The translations under genes were made by a program, and so were the position numbers. Under the pieces are notes generated by a model. The model was given only the letters and a program-made list of their open reading frames with translations. It ran no database searches and was not told where the DNA came from. This document shows, piece after piece, positions 15,501 to 23,791 of a stretch of DNA of 43,632 nt (the stretch's first letter is position 1; every line of letters starts with the position of its first letter). Source of the DNA: DASPJR01 sp035628505 (GTDB lineage Bacteria > Planctomycetota > SZUA-567 > H5-PLA8); assembly GCA_035628505.1 (NCBI GenBank), contig DASPJR010000101.1, positions 1-43,632 on the forward strand, written 5' to 3'.

Positions 15501-16447
15501 TGAAGCTGACTTTTCTGGGCACCAGCGCCGCCGCGCCGACGCGTTCACGTAACACCACGGCTGTCGCACTGCAGCTCGATCAGCGTTCCGACTGGTGGCT
15601 TTTTGATTGCGGCGAAGGCACACAGCACCAGGTGATGCGCTCAAGCTTCACGCTGCCGCGCCTGAGCCGCATCTTCGTCTCGCATCTGCACGGAGATCAT
15701 TGCTTCGGTCTGCCGGGGCTGCTGGCCACGCGCGGACTGCAATCCGGCCAGACGCCTGTCGATCTCTACGGACCCGCCGCTCTCAGCGAATACCTGAATG
15801 GCGTGCGCCGGGCAACCGGCACGCATTTTCAGTTTCCCGTCACAATTAATGAAGTGCGCAGCGGCGAGATCGCATACGAGGACGATGAAGTCAGCATCCG
15901 TGCCGTCGCTGTTCAGCACGGCGGGCCGACGTTCGCGTGGATTCTCGACGAGAAGCCGCAGGCGGGGCGGTTCCGCATTGAAGAGGCGCAGAAGCTGAAC
16001 ATTCCACCTGGGCCCGTGTACGCGAAGCTGAAAGCCGGCGAGACCGTGACGCTCGCGGACGGCCGCACAATCGACGGAAAATCGCTCGTCGATCCGCCGA
16101 GGACCGGACGGAAGCTGGCGCTGGTGTTTGATACGTGCGACGCCTCCGCGCTTGCGCCGTTCGCTCAGAATGCGGACCTGCTTCTGCATGAAGCCACGTT
16201 TCTGCAAAGCGACAATCAGCAGGCGAAGGAGTACGGGCATTCCACCGGCGCCGACGCCGCGCGTTTTGCGGCGGCTATCAATGCGAAGCGCCTGGTGCTC
16301 AGCCATTTCAGCTCGCGCTACGAGCAGTACGATCCGGCGATGCCTTCTGTCGCCAACATCCTTGCCGAAGCGCAGGCGCTGCTGCCCGGCCGAGAAGTCA
16401 TCGCCGCGAAGGATTTTCTGACCATCGAAATTCAGCGGCCGCAATAA
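15500..16447 (+). CDS. rnz: Ribonuclease Z (tRNA 3' processing), metallo-beta-lactamase fold
   Basis: A 315-residue protein of normal family length. It cuts the 3' trailer from tRNA precursors with two zinc ions in the active site. The metal motif is SHLHGDH at 61-67. Other family signatures are FDCGEGTQHQ (36-44), which is specific to RNase Z/ElaC, LLHEATF and HSTGADAA in the C-terminal half, and LVLSHFSSRY near the end, which supplies the last histidine ligand. The insertion around PPGPVYAKLKAGE, where RNase Z carries its tRNA-gripping arm, is present. It overlaps the dehydrogenase stop by one base (TGATG). A REPIN-like pair begins directly after its stop. Confidence 0.95.
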   Translation: MKLTFLGTSAAAPTRSRNTTAVALQLDQRSDWWLFDCGEGTQHQVMRSSFTLPRLSRIFVSHLHGDHCFGLPGLLATRGLQSGQTPVDLYGPAALSEYLNGVRRATGTHFQFPVTINEVRSGEIAYEDDEVSIRAVAVQHGGPTFAWILDEKPQAGRFRIEEAQKLNIPPGPVYAKLKAGETVTLADGRTIDGKSLVDPPRTGRKLALVFDTCDASALAPFAQNADLLLHEATFLQSDNQQAKEYGHSTGADAARFAAAINAKRLVLSHFSSRYEQYDPAMPSVANILAEAQALLPGREVIAAKDFLTIEIQRPQ

Positions 16448-16516
16448 TGTGGCGCGAGCTTCAGCTCGCGAAGGCTGCGCGAATGCAAAGACGCGCGAAC
16501 TAAAGTTCGCGCCACA
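16448..16516. repeat. REPIN-like inverted pair of GTGG hairpins
   Basis: The left element is TGTGG, CGCGAGC, TTCA, GCTCGCG (16448-16470). The right element read on minus is TGTGG, CGCGAAC, TTTA, GTTCGCG (16516-16494). Both have a 7-bp stem and a 4-base loop. They differ by one G-C to A-T pair change on both stem sides and one loop base. The element starts at the base after the rnz stop codon. Confidence 0.85.
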
Positions 16517-16558
16517 ATTGCGTCACGGTCCGGGCCACACGCACTTCATTTCCGCGCC

Positions 16559-17425
16559 ATGCGCGTTAAACTTCCGAGCATGATTTCACATCACGATCAG
16601 CCACGCCCCAGCCAGCCGGTCCGCATGATCGCGCTCGATCTGGACGGCACGACGCTGCGTCACGACAAGAGCGTCGGCGCGCGCACTGTAAACGCGCTTC
16701 GCGCGGCGCACAGGAAAGGCATCGAGATCGTTCTTGCTTCCGGGCGCATGACGCCGGCGATGGAACGCACCGCCGAGCAGCTTGGCATCGACTGCTGCAT
16801 CGTCAGCTACAACGGGGCGGCCGTTTGCGGTAGAGGAACCGGCGGGCGCAGGCGTATTTTTCATCAGCCGCTGGACGCATCGATCGCGCGCGAGCTCTTC
16901 ACGTTCGCGCGCGAGCGCAAATACCAGGTCAACTTCTACCACGAAGACGTGATTCTCAGCGAGGATGCGCCGCACCTGATGCCCTACGTTGAGATCTACC
17001 GGTCGCGCACCGGCTCGCCGTATCGATTCGTCTCTGACCTGAACGAATTTCTGCATCACGCGCCGACGAAGCTGCTGATGGTGATTGCGGCCGAGCTGCG
17101 CAACCGTGTCGCCGAGGAACTCCGACCCCGCTTTGGACCGCGCGCAACGATGATTCGCACCGATCCGGAGTACCTCGAATTTCTCGACCCTCAGGTCAAT
17201 AAAGGCAACGGCGTGGTGAAGCTGGCCGAACATCTGAATATCCCGATGAACCAGGTGATGGCGATCGGCGACGGCGAGAACGACGTTCCTATGCTGCAGG
17301 CCGCCGGCTTCGGAGTCGCCGTCGCCAACGCCAATGCCGAATGCCGCGCCGCCGCGCGCGCGATCACGCAGAACGATAATGAGAATGACGCGGTAGCCGA
17401 AGCGATTGAACGCTGGGTGCTGTAA
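16559..17425 (+). CDS. Cof-type HAD-IIB phosphatase
   Basis: A 288-residue cytoplasmic hydrolase. HAD motif I is ALDLDGTTL (25-33), with nucleophile Asp27 and acid/base Asp29. Motif II is VLASGRMT. Motif IV is GDGENDVPML near the C-terminus, followed by GFGVAVANA, a Cof-family signature. The part between is a C2-type cap. Such enzymes dephosphorylate sugar phosphates, flavin or pyridoxal phosphates with loose specificity, so no substrate is assigned. The start could be ATG 16559, ATG 16580 or an ATG just before IALDLDG; none has a good ribosome site, so the N-terminus is uncertain. A 7x7-base array follows 7 bases after the stop. Confidence 0.9.
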   Translation: MRVKLPSMISHHDQPRPSQPVRMIALDLDGTTLRHDKSVGARTVNALRAAHRKGIEIVLASGRMTPAMERTAEQLGIDCCIVSYNGAAVCGRGTGGRRRIFHQPLDASIARELFTFARERKYQVNFYHEDVILSEDAPHLMPYVEIYRSRTGSPYRFVSDLNEFLHHAPTKLLMVIAAELRNRVAEELRPRFGPRATMIRTDPEYLEFLDPQVNKGNGVVKLAEHLNIPMNQVMAIGDGENDVPMLQAAGFGVAVANANAECRAAARAITQNDNENDAVAEAIERWVL

Positions 17426-17432
17426 GCGGCTT

Positions 17433-17481
17433 TTGGCTCTTGGCTCTTGGCTCTTGGCTCTTGGCTCTTGGCTCTTGGCTC
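17433..17481. repeat. Heptamer tandem array, (TTGGCTC)7
   Basis: Seven exact copies of TTGGCTC plus a degenerate eighth (TTGGCAC, 17482-17488), directly after the HAD gene. The same unit and copy number occur 6.4 kb away at 11022-11070. Confidence 0.95.
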
Positions 17482-17531
17482 TTGGCACTTGAAGCGTAGT
17501 CACTTTGTGCCAAGCCTGCATTTTGATAAAG

Positions 17532-17574
17532 AAATCTTGGTGTCTTTGAGTCTTCGTGTCGTCTGTTAAGACGT
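17532..17574. repeat. Octamer array, CACGAAGA type
   Basis: Read on minus, CACGAAGA, CTCAAAGA and CACCAAGA lie head to tail (period 8). It sits between the convergent HAD and DUF4175 genes and belongs with the arrays at 27085 and 27605. Confidence 0.6.
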
Positions 17575-17584
17575 CCGCCGCCCC

Positions 17585-20500
17585 TCACTTCGACAACGCC
17601 TTGTAGTAATCTTCCAACGCTTTGCGGTATTCAGGCGCAACTTTGGCCTGGCCTTTTTCGGTCGTGCGGTTGAGCTCGTCTTCTTTCAGCTCGCCGGGCT
17701 TTGTGACGGTTTTGCCGGCATCCTTTCTCGTGGCTAGTTCAGTGCGCGCCTTGCCCTTCGGTGCGTCGGTGCGGGAGGTGTCCGCTTTTCGTTCGCCACG
17801 CGCCTTTGCAGCAGCTCCGTCGTCTTTGTTGAGTTCGCGGAGCTTGCGGCGATCCTCTTCGGTAAACTTGCGGCCGGCGCTGAAAAGATGGTCAAACGCT
17901 TTCGAGACCTTCGCGACGGTTTTCTCGTCAGCTTTGCCTTCGCGCATTTCTTTCGACGCGTCGGCGATCTGTTTCCGCGCCTCGGCAACGCTGTTGCTGC
18001 CGGGACCCGGCTGACCTTTCAAGTCGCCGCCTCCGCCGCTGGCACCCTTGTTGTTCGCAGCGCCACTGCCTCCCTGCCCCGGCGATCCGCCAGACCCCGG
18101 CGACGGCTGCCCCTGACCCGAGCCCGGCCCTTTTCCCTGTCCTTGGCCCTGACCTTCACCTTTGCCCTGACCCTGCCCCTGGCCTTGCCCTTCGCCTTTG
18201 CCTTGGCCTTGACCTTGGCCTTGCCCTTCACCTTTGCCTTGCCCTTCACCTTTGCCTTGGCCTTGCCCTTCACCTTTTCCCTGTCCCTGACCTTGGCCTT
18301 GTCCTTCACCTTTGCCTTGGCCCTGGCCTTGACCCTGCTCTTCCCCTTTGCTTTGGCCCTGAGCTTGTCCTTCACCCTTGCCCTGTCCTTGTCCCTGGCC
18401 TTCGTCTTTGCCCTCGCCTTGGCCCTGCTGTTTGCCTCCTTGAACTTCCACGCGGGGGTTCTGGTCCGCTCCCGGGATTTTGCCATCGCCTTTTCCGGGT
18501 TGCTGCGCACCGCCGGGTTCTTGGGCGCCTCCGGGCTTCTGGCCTTCACCTGGTTGCTCAGCGCCGCCGGGCTGCTCGCCTGCCTTGTTGCGCTCACCGT
18601 TCTCGGCCTTCTCGCGAGCATTCTCGGCGGCGGCGTCTTCGGCTTTCTTCTTCTCTTCGGCGAGCGCCACCAGATCGTCGGCGATTTTTTCCTGCTTCTC
18701 TGCCAGCTCGGCGAGTTCCTTCTGCTCTTCCTTGGTCAGCTCGTTGGCAATCACGCGCGCCAGTTCTTCCACCAGCTTTTTCTGTTCGTCGCTGAGTTCT
18801 TCGATCGGGCGCGGAGCGTCCTCTTTCGCTTCGCCTGGTTTGTCTTCAATTTTCGCGATGCTGCCGGGATCGCTTTCTTTCTTTTCGACCGGCGGCGGCT
18901 CGGTGCGTTCGGCACCGCGGATCACCACGAAACGGATCGGCGTGCTCTCGCCTTTCTGATTCACCGGCCGCCGCGTGTCCTCGGCAATAAGAATGCATTC
19001 CACCAGATCGCCAGGCTTGACGTTCATGGCTTTGAGATCCACCGACGCCGCCTGTGAAACTTCCGGCGCCGGAGCGGGCGGATCGCACGGGAAGGTGAAC
19101 GCTTTTGTGTGGTCCAGCGAGCCGACCACGCGCGCCTGCAGAATCATTTTGCCGACGCCAAAATCATCGCTGGCCTGCGCCTGAAAGGGAACAAGATCCT
19201 GGTGCCCGGCCGGCGCATCGGGCGCCGCGCCATCGCGCGCAAGCACCGCCTTGGGCGCCTGGTCGGGAATTGCGCGGACCTGGTAGGTGAGTCCTTCGCG
19301 GCTGACCAGATCATTCGTATCGGTGTAGCCGACACGGTAATCGAAATCGCGCTGCAGGGGAACTGTGGCGACGAGCGTCTTTCCGCGTGGCGTCATCGGC
19401 ACGCGCGAGGCGCCGATCTGCAGCCACGCCGCCTCAAGAGGATTGAGCGCAGTCGAAGGCTTTGGCGTCTGGCTGACGCTGGCGGTGATCTCCAGCCGGC
19501 TGCCCGCGACGGCTTTCACATGGCCGCCGGAGACATCGCGTGCCGGAGCGAACGGCGCGTACGCCGGTGGAAGAACGCGCACGTTGACGGCGGTCACCAG
19601 CGGACGGTCGATCAGGTTCAGCCGGAAAGGTCCCTTCACCGCATCGTTGCACTGGACCCAGTACGTCACCGGCCGTACGAAACCAGGCAGTTCTTTCTTG
19701 TATTCACTGCGACCGGCGAACGGAATCGATTCGCGGATTTCCGCGTCGTCGCCGTCAGCCTTGTAAACCAATGTTGCCGTCTTCACTTCCTTGCCGCGCG
19801 CCAGGATCGAAAAGCCGACCGGTTCGCCCGAGACAGCCAGCCCGTTTCCAGGAGTGACCTGAACAATCTGCGTGGCACGCGGCGGGGCAATCTCTTTCCA
19901 GGGCGTCACGCAGCGGTACAGGGTGTCGGAAAAACTCGAGCCCCACGCCATATAAAGAATGAACAGCAGTGCGACGACAGTTCCGGCCGACCACAGGCAG
20001 CGCGTCAGCGGCCGCGTATCGATGACATCGTCAGCGTCGATAATGTTGAGCCGCTCAAGGGCCTGTTCCTTCAGCAGCTCGAGCACTTCCGGGCTGGCCT
20101 GAGACGCCGCCGGCGAACCCTGCAGCTCCACGTAGGTGATCAGAGCTTCGTCGTCCAGCCCGAGCGCGCTATCCACGGCCCGCGCGTGAAAGAGCGGGTT
20201 GCGGCGGCGGAAGAGCAGCACCGTCGCCAGCAGCGCCACCAGCGCTGCGTTCAGCAGGAGTCCGGAATACAGCAGCACCTGCCGCGTTGTGTTGGAAAAC
20301 TCAAGCAGCCGGTCGAAACTCATTTCGATCAGTATGAAGCCGAGAACGCCGGAAAACGCCGCCAGCAGCACCGCCAGGACATTAAAAAGTTTCTCCCGCA
20401 GGCGGATGCTGCGCAGGCGCAGGGCAACAGGATCCCGGCCGCGCGGGCCAGGGGCGGCTGGCGCATCTGAACTGACGGCGGGTACTGAAACAGAATCCAT
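17585..20500 (-). CDS. DUF4175-like membrane protein with long Gly/Gln/Lys repeat
   Basis: A protein of about 971 residues. Two helices near the N-terminus (about 38-60 and 75-97) and a third at about 170-190 anchor a large, probably periplasmic body. Around 200-480 are beta-rich segments (VTPGNGLAVSGEPVGFSI, AVNVRVLPPAYAPFAP) as in DUF4175 proteins. An acidic coiled coil follows (ELSDEQKKLVEELARVI, KEEQKELAELAEKQEKI), then a low-complexity tract of GQGQGKGEG units from about 687 to 794, and a basic C-terminus ending in RKALEDYYKALSK. Proteins of this build are often encoded near MoxR/DUF58 clusters in PVC bacteria. No enzymatic residues are visible, and a scaffold role is a guess. ATG 20500 is preferred to the TTG five codons earlier. 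The repeat tract may vary in length by slippage. Confidence 0.75.
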   Translation of the reverse strand: MDSVSVPAVSSDAPAAPGPRGRDPVALRLRSIRLREKLFNVLAVLLAAFSGVLGFILIEMSFDRLLEFSNTTRQVLLYSGLLLNAALVALLATVLLFRRRNPLFHARAVDSALGLDDEALITYVELQGSPAASQASPEVLELLKEQALERLNIIDADDVIDTRPLTRCLWSAGTVVALLFILYMAWGSSFSDTLYRCVTPWKEIAPPRATQIVQVTPGNGLAVSGEPVGFSILARGKEVKTATLVYKADGDDAEIRESIPFAGRSEYKKELPGFVRPVTYWVQCNDAVKGPFRLNLIDRPLVTAVNVRVLPPAYAPFAPARDVSGGHVKAVAGSRLEITASVSQTPKPSTALNPLEAAWLQIGASRVPMTPRGKTLVATVPLQRDFDYRVGYTDTNDLVSREGLTYQVRAIPDQAPKAVLARDGAAPDAPAGHQDLVPFQAQASDDFGVGKMILQARVVGSLDHTKAFTFPCDPPAPAPEVSQAASVDLKAMNVKPGDLVECILIAEDTRRPVNQKGESTPIRFVVIRGAERTEPPPVEKKESDPGSIAKIEDKPGEAKEDAPRPIEELSDEQKKLVEELARVIANELTKEEQKELAELAEKQEKIADDLVALAEEKKKAEDAAAENAREKAENGERNKAGEQPGGAEQPGEGQKPGGAQEPGGAQQPGKGDGKIPGADQNPRVEVQGGKQQGQGEGKDEGQGQGQGKGEGQAQGQSKGEEQGQGQGQGKGEGQGQGQGQGKGEGQGQGKGEGQGKGEGQGQGQGQGKGEGQGQGQGQGKGEGQGQGQGKGPGSGQGQPSPGSGGSPGQGGSGAANNKGASGGGGDLKGQPGPGSNSVAEARKQIADASKEMREGKADEKTVAKVSKAFDHLFSAGRKFTEEDRRKLRELNKDDGAAAKARGERKADTSRTDAPKGKARTELATRKDAGKTVTKPGELKEDELNRTTEKGQAKVAPEYRKALEDYYKALSK

Positions 20501-20599
20501 AGTGGTCCCAGGCAAGGTATTCTATATATAGAGACGCACGCGGGACGCTGGTGTTGCGAAAATCCGGGAAACATACGCGAGCAGCAGTGAGCTGATCAG

Positions 20600-20635
20600 A
20601 AAAAAGCCGCGGGCGCTTGTGGCGCCTGCGGCTTT
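20600..20635 (-). terminator. Rho-independent terminator after fdxA
   Basis: Read on minus, AAAGCCGCAGGCGCC, ACAA, GCGCCCGCGGCTTTTTT forms a GC-rich stem with one mismatch and ends in a T-run. It starts about 29 bases after the fdxA stop. Confidence 0.8.
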
Positions 20636-20663
20636 AGTGACTGGCAAAGCAGAAAACTCTGGC

Positions 20664-20987
20664 TTACGGCGTGATGCGGGCAGCGTCGAGAGCGGCCTGA
20701 TCCTTGCCGGCGAACCAGTTCTTGTTGACGTCGATGAAGACCTTTTCGTTTTCCGGGACGTCGTCCATCGGGAAGACGGCGGCGACGGGACATTCGGGAA
20801 CGCACAGGCCGCAATCAATGCACTCATCCGGATTGATGATCAGGATCTTGGTCATGTCCGGCTTGTCGGCGGGAACTTCGATGCCCACTTCAGCAAGTTC
20901 GACATCGTAGAAGCAGTTCACCGGGCAGACTTTCATGCACGCAGTGTCATGGGTTCCAACGCACGGTGACGTAACGACATGGGCCAT
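20664..20987 (-). CDS. fdxA: 7Fe ferredoxin (3Fe-4S + 4Fe-4S)
   Basis: A 107-residue soluble electron carrier. The first motif is Cys9-x7-Cys17-x3-Cys21-Pro (with Cys25 shared), which is the [3Fe-4S] pattern of seven-iron ferredoxins. The second is CIDCGLCVPECP, a full [4Fe-4S] motif. The C-terminal part (NEKVFIDVNKNWF) is the extension usual for FdxA. ATG 20987 has a strong ribosome site (GAGGAGGAG, 8 bases upstream). It has its own promoter (21061-21090) and terminator (20600-20635), so it is a single-gene unit. If the complex I encoded at 27.6-43.6 kb truly lacks its NADH module, a ferredoxin like this is one possible electron donor; that link is inference. Confidence 0.96.
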   Translation of the reverse strand: MAHVVTSPCVGTHDTACMKVCPVNCFYDVELAEVGIEVPADKPDMTKILIINPDECIDCGLCVPECPVAAVFPMDDVPENEKVFIDVNKNWFAGKDQAALDAARITP

Positions 20988-21060
20988 TTTAAACGCTCCT
21001 CCTCTTCAGCGGGGCCAAGGATTTCTCGCTGAAATCTCCTCCTTCTCTACCCCTGAGTCA

Positions 21061-21090
21061 TTTATCCTATCGATTGTAGGACGTTGTCAA
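21061..21090 (-). promoter_or_regulatory. Sigma-70 type promoter for fdxA
   Basis: Read on minus: TTGACA (21090-21085), 18 bases, GATAAA (21066-21061). The -35 is a perfect consensus. It lies 74 bases before the fdxA start and is the best promoter match I found in the window. Confidence 0.65.
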
Positions 21091-21127
21091 AGACGGTTTT
21101 GAGAATTTTGGGCGGGACGGGATTTAA

Positions 21128-21187
21128 ACCACGAAGGGCACGAAGTTTAATCTCCTTAGTCTTCGTGCCCTTCGTGTACTTCGTGGT
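21128..21187. repeat. Nonamer inverted pair, CACGAAG core
   Basis: The left arm is ACCACGAAG, GGCACGAAG (21128-21145). The right arm read on minus is ACCACGAAG, TACACGAAG, GGCACGAAG (21187-21161). It has the same layout as the CACAGAG pairs but another core, and lies between two minus-strand genes. Confidence 0.85.
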
Positions 21188-21212
21188 TCAATACTTCGTC
21201 GCGGTACATCAA

Positions 21213-21767
21213 TCACCGCCGCGCGAAGAAATTCACATAAATCCAGAATACGAACATGACCGTGCCGGCCAGCAGCGCCAGACCGCAGCCGATCTCGATG
21301 CCGCGCAGGCCCTGCTGCTTCTCCTCGCCGGTGAGTTCATGCATCGCGTGCGGGTTGGAGCGCGGGCGGTAGGGACGGTAGCGGTAGCCCCACCCTTTCA
21401 GGCGCTCCTGAACCGCCGGCGGATAATCCTCCGACGGCGCGCGCGGCTTAACCTGCTGGAGCACGTTTGCAGGATCGCGGCCGAAGCGTTTGTGAAATTC
21501 TGCGACGGCGCGTTCGGTGTCTTCGCCGCTGCGTTCGGTCAGCAGCCACGCCGCGCCGGCGCGCGCATAATCGCGCATCGCAAAGTGGGCTTCGCCGAGC
21601 AGCAGATATGCATCCTGGCTGAAGTCGCCCCGGCGGTGCAGCGTGTAGAGGTACCCGGTGAGGCGGTCGCGGGCGAGATCAGGACGACCCGCGGCCAGAT
21701 CAAGGCGTGCGCGATCGAGTGCCGATTGCCGAGGCCTTCTTTCTGGCGCCTGGTCCTGAGTCGGCAC
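21213..21767 (-). CDS. TPR-like protein with C-terminal membrane anchor
   Basis: A 184-residue protein of unknown function. The first ~90 residues read as two helical hairpins of TPR character (ALDRARLDLAAGRPDLARDRL, AYLLLGEAHFAMRDYARAGAAW), and resemble DUF6584-type proteins. A Pro/Tyr/Arg-rich linker (WGYRYRPYRPRSNPH) leads to one hydrophobic segment at about 156-181 (GCGLALLAGTVMFVFWIYVNFF), so it is probably a tail-anchored inner-membrane protein with the TPR part in the cytoplasm. It is last in a row of three minus-strand genes with short gaps (36 and 67 bases), suggesting an operon. ATG 21767 is the first in-frame start of this frame and has no clear ribosome site. Confidence 0.7.
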   Translation of the reverse strand: MPTQDQAPERRPRQSALDRARLDLAAGRPDLARDRLTGYLYTLHRRGDFSQDAYLLLGEAHFAMRDYARAGAAWLLTERSGEDTERAVAEFHKRFGRDPANVLQQVKPRAPSEDYPPAVQERLKGWGYRYRPYRPRSNPHAMHELTGEEKQQGLRGIEIGCGLALLAGTVMFVFWIYVNFFARR

Positions 21768-21803
21768 GAGCGGATTAACTCCCGTGGTGTGCGGAACGTT
21801 TTG

Positions 21804-21920
21804 TTAGCGGCGGGCGCGCTTGAACTGGCTGCGCGGCAGTCCCTTGCCCGGCTTCACGCCGTGGTTGGCGCGCTTGGCGCGACGGTTCTGCAGGGGGCGG
21901 CTCTTCTCTTTGGATGCCAT
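21804..21920 (-). CDS. Small, highly basic protein (38 residues)
   Basis: Reads MASKEKSRPLQNRRAKRANH and on to a KRARR end: 38 residues, of which 14 are Lys or Arg, with no cysteine and no hydrophobic stretch. AAGGAG lies 12 bases before ATG 21920, which is a long spacing. An alternative in-frame ATG at 21971 would add 17 residues. Composition and size resemble accessory ribosomal or RNA-binding proteins (bS22, bTHX and similar), but I do not recognise the sequence as any of these. It is the middle gene of a three-gene minus-strand row. It could also be a chance open frame; codon-level GC at third positions looks like that of its neighbours, which favours a real gene. Confidence 0.55.
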   Translation of the reverse strand: MASKEKSRPLQNRRAKRANHGVKPGKGLPRSQFKRARR

Positions 21921-21987
21921 GTTGATCAACAACTCCTTCTCTTCTCTATTCTTGCGAACGGCTGTACTCATTACAGCTTCATTCTGA

Positions 21988-22383
21988 TTAAACTTCGGCC
22001 AGCGGCGCCTCACCAGGCATTTCTGCGGCCTTGGCTGCGGCAGACGCATTGGCCGCAGCCATCTTGCGCGCCACGAAAGTTGCCATGCTGGGCTTTCCGG
22101 CTGCTTCCGCTTTTGACGCGGCCTGCTGCCAGTCTTCCGGGTTTACCCATTTTGCATTAAAGCGGTCCAGGCGGGCGAGCAGAAAGGTATCACCGCCGGC
22201 CAGCGCGATTTTTTTGATCTCGGCAATGCCTTCCGAATCGTTAGCCTTTTCAAAAAAGTCCAGCGCGTCCGAATAGCGCTCGAGTGCCAGAAATTCACGC
22301 GCTGTGCGTGAAAGCACCGCGGGCGACGACTTCTCGGAATGAAGCAAGTCGCGCTTCTTTATGTAATTTGTCGGTATGCCCAT
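21988..22383 (-). CDS. Small helical-repeat protein, unknown function
   Basis: A 131-residue soluble protein. The start ATG 22383 follows AGAGGACGCAGGAC; the 64-codon upstream extension has no coding character. Residues about 20-100 look like two or three short helical repeats (AREFLALERYSDALDFFEKA, DSEGIAEIKKIAL, DTFLLARLDRF), and the C-terminus is Ala-rich (AAANASAAAKAAEM). There are no catalytic motifs and no signal peptide. It is the first gene of the row with the 38-residue and TPR-anchor genes and diverges from the DUF4912 gene. A role as a small cytoplasmic adaptor is possible, but I do not assign a function. Confidence 0.7.
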   Translation of the reverse strand: MGIPTNYIKKRDLLHSEKSSPAVLSRTAREFLALERYSDALDFFEKANDSEGIAEIKKIALAGGDTFLLARLDRFNAKWVNPEDWQQAASKAEAAGKPSMATFVARKMAAANASAAAKAAEMPGEAPLAEV

Positions 22384-22701
22384 GTCCTGCGTCCTCTTAC
22401 AAAAACGACCCGAATAAGCTACGTGCTGAGTGTTCAAAGGTAAACCATAAATCGGCAAAAATTGCGTGCTGTTGCGGATGCGAATGGGCACGCCATCTGC
22501 ACCACACCCGCAGCAGTTGCCGCGCAGCCGGATACACAGGTGTTTTTCCCGGCAAACGAGAGACGAGAGCGGCAACGGAATTTAAAAAATACTTCTCGAC
22601 AAGTGTGCTTTGGGCTCCAAACTGGCGGGAACAATTCTACAATCTGTTCAAGTCAGCGCTGCGAGTCCTTTGTTCCTGCGGCGTGTAAAGGTGTGTTCAA
22701 C
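22384..22701. other. 318-base divergent intergenic region
   Basis: This lies between the divergent small-helical-protein and DUF4912 genes, so both promoters should be here. It is less GC-rich than its flanks in places (AATTTAAAAAATAC, about 22580; TACAAT at about 22636). No -35/-10 pair of good quality, no repeat array and no RNA gene are visible. Confidence 0.5.
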
Positions 22702-23763
22702 ATGAGTCAGAATCCTGGCCGGCTGGTTGAAAATGACGTCCCAGATACTCCGGAGCCGCTGACGCGCGAAACCGTGGGTTCACGCAAGAGCAAGCGCGCC
22801 CGCATCGCTGCCCCGATTACTGATCCGCAGCTGAAAATTGCTTCCACTCATCTGGGCAGCTCAAAAATCAAGCAAGTTGACGCGCCTGCGGTCGCTGCCA
22901 CTCCAGTCGAAAACAAGCCCGCTGCGTACGTCGACCGCGGGCTGCCGCTTCCCGAAAATTATGGCCTGGATCGTCTCGTGGCGCTCGTACGCGATCCGCA
23001 CTGGATCTTCGCGTACTGGGAACTGCATGGCAGCAAGCTGCCCTCCGTCATCGCTCAGCGCGGGCAGCCCTTTGTCGATAGCTGCGCGTGGGTCCTGCGC
23101 GTGCATCGCATTTCCGAAGGCGTCGCCGAAGACATCGAAGTCGATCCGTCCGCCGGCTGCTGGTATCTGCATGTGGGCCGTTCGGGGCGCTATCAGCTGG
23201 AACTCGGGCTTCTCTCTCCCGAAGGCGAGTGGATCAGCCTGCTCGCGTCGTACGTGGTTGAGACGCCGCTCGATCGTCCGTCGGACATCATCGACGATGA
23301 GTGGCGCATGCTGCCGGAACACGACGCAGCGCTGCTCGGTCCGGCGCGCGAACTGTCCGACGCGGCCAAACGCGGCGGCTCTGGGTTCCTCGGCGCTTCA
23401 CGCCTGCAGAGCAGCTTCGCGATGGCCAGCAGTATGGCCATGCTCGGCTCGTCTGCCAGCGGCCAACCGGTGGGTTCGTGGATGCACAGTTTCCAGGGCG
23501 CCAGCCGCGTGAGCGGATCGGGCGGTTCTGGCGGGCTGGGCTGGATTCAGAATCCCAGCGGCGCTCTTGAGCCGCAGCTCGAACGCCCGCTGGCGCTCAA
23601 CGCCGGGCCGAACTGGAACGCGCAGCGCCAGCTGCCTGCGTTGAAAAACAGCAAGGCCGCGCAGCCCGAGTTCAAAGTGAAGCTGCCGCGCCTGCTCACT
23701 GGCGTGCCGCTTCCGCCGCCGGGCTGGCCGCCGGCCGGCCGCGTGGCGCTGAAGTCACGGTAA
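22702..23763 (+). CDS. DUF4912 domain protein
   Basis: A 353-residue protein. ATG 22702 follows AAAGGTG; earlier in-frame codons read through sequence without coding character. Residues about 78-200 are the DUF4912 domain: LPENYGLDRLVALVRDP, then IFAYWEL, later WYLHVGRSGRYQLELGL and LASYVVETP. DUF4912 occurs in PVC and related bacteria, often beside glycogen-branching or DUF1957 enzymes; its role is unknown. The C-terminal 130 residues are Ser/Gly-rich with few charges (SGSGGSGGLGW) and end Pro-rich (PLPPPGWPPAGR), which suggests a disordered, possibly surface-exposed tail. The N-terminal 75 residues are also low in structure. No partner glycogen gene is in the window. Confidence 0.87.
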   Translation: MSQNPGRLVENDVPDTPEPLTRETVGSRKSKRARIAAPITDPQLKIASTHLGSSKIKQVDAPAVAATPVENKPAAYVDRGLPLPENYGLDRLVALVRDPHWIFAYWELHGSKLPSVIAQRGQPFVDSCAWVLRVHRISEGVAEDIEVDPSAGCWYLHVGRSGRYQLELGLLSPEGEWISLLASYVVETPLDRPSDIIDDEWRMLPEHDAALLGPARELSDAAKRGGSGFLGASRLQSSFAMASSMAMLGSSASGQPVGSWMHSFQGASRVSGSGGSGGLGWIQNPSGALEPQLERPLALNAGPNWNAQRQLPALKNSKAAQPEFKVKLPRLLTGVPLPPPGWPPAGRVALKSR

Positions 23764-23791
23764 CTTTTCCCAACGGCTTCAACACGACTTC

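Noticed and set aside
18118..18440. Noncoding tandem repeat
   Set aside because: The period follows the reading frame of the minus-strand DUF4175 gene and encodes GQGQGKGEG units, so it is a coding low-complexity tract.
21084..22160. A 358-codon open frame on plus across the small-gene row
   Set aside because: It runs antisense to three genes on minus, crosses repeats, and its protein (many Arg/His/Leu, no motif) is of the shadow type common in GC-rich DNA.
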